64,000 bases of DNA from NCBI RefSeq assembly GCF_004004565.1, contig NZ_SACM01000005.1, forward strand, positions 1 to 64,000. The letters run 5' to 3'. The DNA is from Inhella crocodyli. Lineage in GTDB: Bacteria; Pseudomonadota; Gammaproteobacteria; Burkholderiales; Burkholderiaceae_C. Below, piece by piece: positions 59,182-64,000 of the stretch (positions within the stretch are counted from its first letter, which is position 1; the number at the start of each line of letters is the position of its first letter). The notes under the pieces are model-generated. The model was not told the DNA's origin, made no database searches, and saw nothing but the letters and a program-made list of their open reading frames with translations. Made by a program: the position numbers and the translations under genes.

Positions 59182-59532
59182 ATGACCTTCAGCCTCCCCG
59201 GCCTCGCCGTCTCCCTCGTGCTGTTTGCCGGCGTGGCCATGGCCCCGATTCGCGCGGCGCAGGCCGTGACGGGACGCTTCACGCGCCAAGGCACCCCGCC
59301 CTTGCCTGGGCTGGGCATGGTGCGCTTCGCGTTCTTGTTGGCCTTTGTGTTCTGGTGCGCACTGGTGTGGGCGGCCTACGCGACCGAGGTGGCGCACAGT
59401 TGCTCGGGCGACACCTGCATCGGCGTGACGCTGCCGGCCCTGCCCTTCCCCTTCGTCTACGCCTGGGCGGAGTGGCAGTTGTTCAAGCAACGCCGGGCCG
59501 CGGCCGAGCAGGCGGGCGGCCCCAAGGCCTGA
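59182..59532 (+). CDS. Hypothetical membrane protein, 116 aa
   Basis: This 116-aa protein has two or three hydrophobic helices (TFSLPGLAVSLVLFAGVAMAPI, FAFLLAFVFWCALVWAAY and LPALPFPFVYAWAEW) and a cysteine pair in HSCSGDTCIG. I recognise no family. ATG at 59182 was chosen for the signal-like start. It lies downstream of the AT-rich patch, has normal GC-rich codon use, and has no close operon partner. Confidence 0.65.
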   Translation: MTFSLPGLAVSLVLFAGVAMAPIRAAQAVTGRFTRQGTPPLPGLGMVRFAFLLAFVFWCALVWAAYATEVAHSCSGDTCIGVTLPALPFPFVYAWAEWQLFKQRRAAAEQAGGPKA

Positions 59533-59687
59533 GCCGGGATCAAGCTCAAGGCAGTCACCGCGAGCCCTTGGCTGCAGGTCTGGCCCGTTGCCCCTAAGAG
59601 CCGCGCATCCTTGCAGCCCCCGGCTGACTGCGGCGCCACGGACCCACGGGGCCCCACCGCCGATCCAGCGTCCCGGGACGTGTTGGA

Positions 59688-60986
59688 TCAGCGCGTCGCT
59701 GCAAGCCCTCGACGCGGCCGTGCGACGTAGCCCCGCCAAAAGCCGGCCCAGCGCTCCAAGGCCCAGGTTTCACCATGGGCACGTGCCGCAGCGATGGCGT
59801 CGTCAACCAAGGCCTGCAACTGACGCTGCGCCGCCTCGGGACCGAGTTGGGCTTCCAGCAGCGATCGGTAGGCGATCAGGAACGACAGGCGCGCGCGGGC
59901 ATCGGCACCGGGCAGCTTGTCGGCCACGATGCGCGGCGCCCACCGGGCGGCTTCGTCCAGCCGGCCGTCTTGCACCAACATCAGCATCAGGTCGCCGGCC
60001 ATTTCGGTGACCTGGCTGCTGTCGTTGCAGCGCGAGCAGCCCGGTGCGCTCCATGTCGCGTCCAGGTAGTGCGTCAGAAAGAAGCGGTAGAGCGGGATGA
60101 AGTTGGGGTCGTGCCCCTGGCCGAGCAAGCCGGCCAGGGCCCCCGGCTGCTCGCGCAGCGCCAGCATGCGGGCGCGCACGAACTTGAAGCGGCGCTCAGA
60201 GGCCCCGACGTCCCCCCAGCCCACGAGACCTGGGCCCACGGGTGCGCTGCGCCAGGCTTGAGCGCCGGCCTCGTCGGTCACGGGATCGACGCCATGCCAA
60301 GGCAGGCGCGACCACCACCAGGGCCGCGGGACTTCGGCGTCCAACTCGGTCCAGGCCGGCCAACGGGCTTCGAGCGCGCGGTCGCCGTCCTGCGCGGCTC
60401 GGTCGCGCAGGGCGAGGGCTTGGCCGACCAGCACCGGCACCATCACCGCCACGCCCAGCGCCCACTGCCGCCGACGCAAGGCCCGCCGCCGCGCTTCGGG
60501 CGCCGGATAGCGGCGGTGCAGCGCGGCATATGGCAGCGCCCAGCAAACGCCCAGCAGCAGCAGGCCAAAGGCCGGGCCTTGCCACAGTTGCAGTGGGTGC
60601 GCGAGAACAAAGGGCTCCTGCGGCGACAGGGTCAGCGGGTCGTGCAGCACCAGGACCGAATCGCCCACGTGGAGCACCGCATGAAGCAAGGGCGCCAAGA
60701 AGTGCAAGCGCTCGACCGCCCCCTCTCGGCGTGGGTCGGGGACGTCCACCACGACGTCCAGGCGAAGCGCGCTTCGCCCGCTCGCCGTGCTGCTGCGCGA
60801 ATGGCTGCGACTGAGCTCGATCACCTGCGCCGGGATGTGCAAACCGTGAGTCACCCAGGTCAGCCGCTGCTGAACCTGCCAGCCGAGCCACAGCGCCACC
60901 ACCAATGCGGGCGCGAGCCAAAGCAATTGCCTGCCGCGGTCCTTGAATTGAGACGAGAGGGGCAAACCGTGCAAGGGGTGGGGCAT
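59688..60986 (-). CDS. Hypothetical membrane protein, 432 aa
   Basis: This protein has an N-terminal helix (LLWLAPALVVALWLGWQV), a DUF3592-like extracytoplasmic part (THGLHIPAQVIELSRSHSRS through VERLHFLAPLLHAVLHVGDSVLVLHDPLTL), two more helices (GPAFGLLLLGVCWALPY and WALGVAVMVPVLVGQALAL), and a long soluble C-terminal region with CSRCN. The DUF3592 resemblance is tentative. It lies downstream of the lipase operon genes on the same strand, after a foldase-like fragment. Confidence 0.6.
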   Translation of the reverse strand: MPHPLHGLPLSSQFKDRGRQLLWLAPALVVALWLGWQVQQRLTWVTHGLHIPAQVIELSRSHSRSSTASGRSALRLDVVVDVPDPRREGAVERLHFLAPLLHAVLHVGDSVLVLHDPLTLSPQEPFVLAHPLQLWQGPAFGLLLLGVCWALPYAALHRRYPAPEARRRALRRRQWALGVAVMVPVLVGQALALRDRAAQDGDRALEARWPAWTELDAEVPRPWWWSRLPWHGVDPVTDEAGAQAWRSAPVGPGLVGWGDVGASERRFKFVRARMLALREQPGALAGLLGQGHDPNFIPLYRFFLTHYLDATWSAPGCSRCNDSSQVTEMAGDLMLMLVQDGRLDEAARWAPRIVADKLPGADARARLSFLIAYRSLLEAQLGPEAAQRQLQALVDDAIAAARAHGETWALERWAGFWRGYVARPRRGLAATR

Positions 60987-60999
60987 GCCGGCATTGTGA

Positions 61000-61112
61000 T
61001 CAGGGCGGCGGCAGCCCCGGCAAGGCCCGCCGTCACCGCTTCCGTACCTGGAAGCCGCTCGACGATCAGCCGCTCGCCCGCCGCTTGGTGCTGCGGCGCG
61101 GTCAGCTCGGGC
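61000..61112 (-). pseudogene. Fragment of a second lipase foldase 3' end
   Basis: This segment is homologous to the last ~110 bp of the intact foldase gene at 61917-62777. Both contain a TCACCGCTTCCGT block and a CGATCAGCCGCTCG block in the same order. Translated, it gives PELTAPQHQAAGERLIVERLPGTEA, matching PELSATQRHAAAERLIAERFQGTEA of the intact protein. A two-base length difference breaks the frame near the end. It is a remnant of duplication. Confidence 0.75.
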
Positions 61113-61734
61113 TGAGCAGCACGAAGCAAAGCGCCAAGGACGGTGTTCCCGGCTCTGCGAGTGTCAGTACCACGGGCGCCCCCGCCCCTTCGTTGAGGCG
61201 AAGCAGGCGGCCCACCTCGCGGCCTTCTCGCATCAGGCGCGCATACGAATGGAAAACGGTCAGACCTGTCAGCTCGAACAGGAGCTCGTCGCTGTCGCCA
61301 CGGAAGAAGCGCAGGCGGAATGCGCGGTGCTCGCAAGAGAACAAGATCTCGCCACTCTGCGCATCGCGCAGCAGCGAACGACCACTCAGCACGCCGCGTG
61401 AGACGCATTCGTAGCGCCGATCGGCCATCTCAAAGGACTGGCGCACGCCGTCCATGGGCAGTGCGTGGTAGCTGATGTTGGCGACTGGCAGCCCTTGTCC
61501 ATCGCGCACCCGAAGGCACATCGCCCCGGCCGACAGCAGGCCTTGCCACACGCCCCAGACCAGCGGGCCGGGCAGCAGATCGCGACTGAGCGCCTGACGC
61601 ACCTGCTCCACGGTCAGGGCTTCGCCCTCGAGCTCTTGCGCGCGCCTTGCCCGCGTGCCAAAAAAAATGACGAGGCCCAAGCCAACGGCGGCGAACGCGA
61701 CCAAGCCCAGAAACGAGAGTTCGACAGCGTTCAT
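61102..61734 (-). CDS. Hypothetical membrane-anchored protein, 210 aa
   Basis: This protein has one N-terminal transmembrane helix (LSFLGLVAFAAVGLGLVIFFG) and a soluble domain with FEMADRRYECVSRGVLSGRSLLRDAQSGEILFSCEHRAFRLRFF. I recognise no family; a Tubby/LURP-like or scramblase-like beta domain is possible but not shown. Its last few codons and stop lie in the foldase-like fragment, so its C-terminus may have been altered by that insertion. It is downstream of the foldase gene with a 182-bp gap. Confidence 0.6.
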   Translation of the reverse strand: MNAVELSFLGLVAFAAVGLGLVIFFGTRARRAQELEGEALTVEQVRQALSRDLLPGPLVWGVWQGLLSAGAMCLRVRDGQGLPVANISYHALPMDGVRQSFEMADRRYECVSRGVLSGRSLLRDAQSGEILFSCEHRAFRLRFFRGDSDELLFELTGLTVFHSYARLMREGREVGRLLRLNEGAGAPVVLTLAEPGTPSLALCFVLLSPS

Positions 61735-61916
61735 GGACGACCCATCCCAAGCATGGGGCCGAGGCTAGCAGGGAGGCGCTCGTTGGTGACGCGAGCAGCC
61801 ATCTCGCCATGGGATGTTCAAGGGACGTTTTGCGCGGGGCCGGCGCTGGCGGGTGTGTCGGCTGTTGGCGCTTCGGCGGCCGCTGAGGCGGCACCCTTCA
61901 GGGACACCCCGGGGGG

Positions 61917-62777
61917 TCAGGGGGGCGGCAAGCCCAACAGCGCCCGCGCCCTCACCGCTTCCGTGCCCTGAAACCGCTCGGCGATCAGCCGCTCGGCCGC
62001 CGCGTGGCGCTGCGTCGCGCTCAGTTCGGGGGCCGCTTGCAGGCGGACCAGCTCGGCGCGGGCCTGGGCCAGGCGGCGTTCCCAGGCTTCCCACTCGGCC
62101 TGCACGGCGGCTTCGCGCTCGGCGGCTTGGGGGTGCAGGGGCGGCGTGGGCTCGGGGGCGGCCGGGGCGGCTTGGCCGGATTCCAGCGCGACGATGGTGG
62201 CGCTGAGTTCGCGCTCCTCGTCGGCGTAGAAGGCCGCGGCCCAAGCGGGGCCCAGGTGCTGGCGGCGCACCTGCTGGCGTTCGGCCAGCGCGGGGCGCCA
62301 GGTCTCGGGACGGCGGGGGTGCACGTGGGTGCGCCAGGGGTGCTGCTGCAGGGCGAGGTAACGCCCCCACAGGGCCAGCACCTCGTCGGCCGCATGCGGC
62401 GGCAGCTCGGCGCGGGCCAGGCGCGCCAGCTCAGCCTGCAACGCCGCCAGGGGCAGTTCGCCCTGGCGGCTGAGCAGGTGGTCGAAGCGGCGGCGCAGGC
62501 CGGCGCTGGGGCGCAAGCCGCCTTGGCCGGGCCAGGCCCAATCGCCGTCCAGCTCGGTGCCGGCCAGCGAGCCGCGGCCCAGCACCGGCGCGAAGGCAGC
62601 CGAGGCCGCGCTGGGGGCAAGGCCGGGCGCGGCCGCCCGCGCCGGGGCGGCGGGCGGGGGCGTGACGGCGGTCGGCGCACCCGCCGGCGCGGGCTCGCCG
62701 CGAGGCGGGCCCCCGAACACGGCCCAGCCCAGCGCCACGGCCAGCAGGCCGCCGCCGAGCAGCACGGCGGGCTTCAC
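61917..62777 (-). CDS. lifO: Lipase foldase/secretion chaperone (LifO)
   Basis: This 286-aa membrane-anchored steric chaperone folds the lipase in the periplasm before type II secretion. It has an N-terminal helix (AVLLGGGLLAVALGWAVFG), an Ala/Pro-rich spacer, and the conserved foldase motif in RRRFDHLLSRQGE (family RxxFDY..S..GE). It is shorter than well-studied foldases (about 340 aa). It overlaps the lipase stop as ATGA. Confidence 0.92.
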   Translation of the reverse strand: MKPAVLLGGGLLAVALGWAVFGGPPRGEPAPAGAPTAVTPPPAAPARAAAPGLAPSAASAAFAPVLGRGSLAGTELDGDWAWPGQGGLRPSAGLRRRFDHLLSRQGELPLAALQAELARLARAELPPHAADEVLALWGRYLALQQHPWRTHVHPRRPETWRPALAERQQVRRQHLGPAWAAAFYADEERELSATIVALESGQAAPAAPEPTPPLHPQAAEREAAVQAEWEAWERRLAQARAELVRLQAAPELSATQRHAAAERLIAERFQGTEAVRARALLGLPPP

Positions 62778-63718
62778 AGGCCGGCGTTCTTCAGCCGGTT
62801 GGCGTGGGCGCGGTACACGGCCACGGGGTCGGACGCAAAGATGCTGCGCAGGCCGAACACGTGGTTCATCTGGTCGATGTGGTTCCAGCCGTAGTCGTCG
62901 CGCAGCACGGTGCCCCAGTGGTTGGAGCAGCGGCTCACCAGACCGTCGTTGGCCTCGAAGCCGAAGAACACGGCGCTGGCGCCCAGGAAGGCGTCGGACA
63001 CGTCCAGCGCGTTCGTCAGCACCCAGGTGCCGCCCATGGAGTAGTAGCGCACGCCGTTGACGCTGGCCGGGCCGCTGCCGCAGGCGGTGGTGGGCGCGCC
63101 CTGCGGGAAGCGGCGGTTGAAGTCTTTGGCGCCGGCGGTGGACAGCGACTGCAGCGAGCCCAGCGCGTTCTGCGGGTTGGCGCCGCTGCCCGAGAGGTAG
63201 GCCACCACGGCCGACAAGCCGTTCACCACGGCGGCCACGGCGGCCGTGGTGCCGGTGGCGCTGGTGATGCCTTGGATGGCGTCGGCCACCTTGCTGCCTT
63301 GGTGCGGCGTGCCCACGGTGGTGACGCTGGCCACCAGGTCCGGCGCCACGGCGGCCACGTAGCGCGCGGTGTTGCCCCCGTGGCTGTGCCCCAGCAGGTT
63401 GAACTTGGCGTGGCCGTAGCGGGCCTTGAGGCCGCGCAACTCTCTGAGCAGCTGCTCGCCGCGCACCTCGGTGCTGTTGCTTTGCGACACGCTGGCCGTG
63501 TAGACCGTGGCGCCGCCGCCGCGCAGGTTGCTGGGCACGCCGTAGAAGTACTGCACGGGCCCCAGGGCGTCAAAGCCCAGCAGGCCGTGCACCAGCACGA
63601 TGGGGTGCTTGGTCTGGGTGTAGGTGTCGGCCTGGGCGGCGCCCAGGGGCGCGAGCGCCATGCCAACGGACAAGGCCGCAGCGGCGGCCCAACGCAAGGG
63701 GAAGTTCTTTCGGTTCAC
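62774..63718 (-). CDS. lipA: Triacylglycerol lipase, subfamily I.2 type
   Basis: This 314-aa secreted lipase has a signal peptide (MNRKNFPLRWAAAAALSVGMALAPLGAAQA), the oxyanion strand HPIVLVHGLLGFD, the nucleophile elbow GHSHGG, and the catalytic Asp/His near NDGLV and NHIDQMNHVFG. Two cysteines (TACGSG and SRCSNHW) match the I.1/I.2 disulfide. The downstream foldase gene confirms the foldase-dependent class. A candidate sigma-54 promoter lies about 130 bp upstream. No other secretion genes lie nearby. Confidence 0.94.
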   Translation of the reverse strand: MNRKNFPLRWAAAAALSVGMALAPLGAAQADTYTQTKHPIVLVHGLLGFDALGPVQYFYGVPSNLRGGGATVYTASVSQSNSTEVRGEQLLRELRGLKARYGHAKFNLLGHSHGGNTARYVAAVAPDLVASVTTVGTPHQGSKVADAIQGITSATGTTAAVAAVVNGLSAVVAYLSGSGANPQNALGSLQSLSTAGAKDFNRRFPQGAPTTACGSGPASVNGVRYYSMGGTWVLTNALDVSDAFLGASAVFFGFEANDGLVSRCSNHWGTVLRDDYGWNHIDQMNHVFGLRSIFASDPVAVYRAHANRLKNAGL

Positions 63719-63771
63719 GGCCAGGTCTCCTGAGGGCTCGAATCAGGGACCGACTCGGCCGCTCCGTCGCC

Positions 63772-63797
63772 CCTTCACCCCCACTGAAGGGTGAAGG
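63772..63797 (-). promoter_or_regulatory. Hairpin in the lipase 5' leader
   Basis: CCTTCACCC and GGGTGAAGG form a perfect 9-bp stem around an 8-base loop, 54 bp upstream of the lipase ATG. It lies in the expected leader between the candidate sigma-54 promoter and the start codon and could affect mRNA stability or translation. Confidence 0.5.
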
Positions 63798-63846
63798 TTC
63801 GGAGCCCCGTGTTGCCCACCGAAACCTTCGGGGCGAACAGAGCGGC

Positions 63847-63861
63847 GCAAGTGCAGTCCCA
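63847..63861 (-). promoter_or_regulatory. Candidate sigma-54 promoter of the lipase gene
   Basis: On the minus strand TGGGAC-TGCAC-TTGC matches the -24/-12 consensus TGGCAC-N5-TTGC with one mismatch and the invariant GG and GC spaced correctly. Lipase genes of Pseudomonas are known to use sigma-54 with an enhancer-binding activator. Bases 63862-64000 show no clear activator site or gene. Confidence 0.5.
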
Positions 63862-64000
63862 ACGGGGGGGGCAGGACAAGGACAAGGCGACGCGCAAGGG
63901 GCCGGTACCGCATGGCTGTGGCGCAACGCCCCTACAACCAACTACGGGGGCCAGCCGACCGTGGGGGCGACTGGAGCGCTGCGGAGTGTGGCGAGGTACA

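Noticed and set aside
61102-61734. The 210-aa hypothetical as part of the lipase foldase
   Set aside because: It has its own transmembrane helix and a distinct soluble domain; only its last codons fall in the foldase-like fragment.

Overview
The window is GC-rich, densely coded chromosomal DNA of a betaproteobacterium. Order Burkholderiales, near Comamonadaceae/Sphaerotilaceae (Inhella-, Roseateles- or Ideonella-like), is the best reading. The support is family content: a single LolC/E-type permease, a BPSS1780-type membrane protein, a TIGR03643-type protein, a DUF2946 copper locus, a type II (aminoglycoside-kinase-fold) ThrB, and a subfamily I.2 lipase with its foldase. No rRNA, tRNA, CRISPR array, prophage or intact insertion sequence is visible. 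The ribosomal binding sites are ordinary and many genes overlap by ATGA or TGATG.

Layout. (1) 0.1-15.4 kb, minus strand: a long head-to-tail run with very small gaps. In transcription order it holds lolC/E-lolD, purU, tatD, a small DNA glycosylase, a spermidine-synthase-like protein, an orphan GspE/PilB-type ATPase, tctB-tctA (no tctC), livH-livM-livG-livF, an acyl-CoA ligase and the liv-type binding protein, ending at a hairpin terminator. (2) 15.4-20.1 kb, minus strand: a copper-acquisition set (DUF2946 protein, PepSY membrane protein, TonB-dependent receptor, PCuAC chaperone with the complete Cu(I) motif). (3) 20.2-28.8 kb: a hypothetical gene and polA meeting at a bidirectional terminator, then a plus-strand set (secreted protein, thrB, BPSS1780 protein, DTW-domain tRNA modifier) converging on uvrD. 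(4) 28.9-29.5 kb: a non-coding stretch made of two inverted copies of a ~260-nt structured repeat. (5) 29.5-37.2 kb: ychJ, truC, a PAS-type membrane protein, gabD, alaS and an acetyltransferase. (6) 37.2-44.6 kb, minus strand: the 2-oxoglutarate dehydrogenase genes sucA-sucB-lpdA followed by zapE and a small secreted protein; an intrinsic terminator and a palindromic element lie between sucB and lpdA. (7) 44.9-53.4 kb, plus strand: a 2OG-Fe(II) oxygenase, a cysteine-cluster protein, two solute-binding proteins, the DUF47/Pit phosphate pair, a small Lys-rich protein, and two adjacent sugar-enzyme homologues that both carry export signals. (8) 53.4-58.2 kb: one- and three-domain fasciclin proteins, then a TetR regulator, a DsbA/FrnE protein, YitT and DUF599 membrane proteins. 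(9) 58.2-59.1 kb: a visibly AT-richer patch with tiny membrane ORFs. (10) 59.2-63.9 kb: hypothetical membrane proteins and the lipase/foldase operon, with a decayed second copy of the foldase 3' end and a candidate sigma-54 promoter.

Most genes are housekeeping or transport and need no new explanation. The parts that standard annotation leaves unexplained are the ~610-bp composite inverted repeat at 28.9-29.5 kb, the AT-rich micro-ORF patch at 58.2-59.1 kb, the foldase fragment near 61 kb, the mixed Tct/Liv/ligase uptake operon, the exported epimerase pair at 51-53 kb, and the terminator/palindrome between sucB and lpdA. I did not find a complete defence system, biosynthetic cluster or other clearly new multi-gene system.
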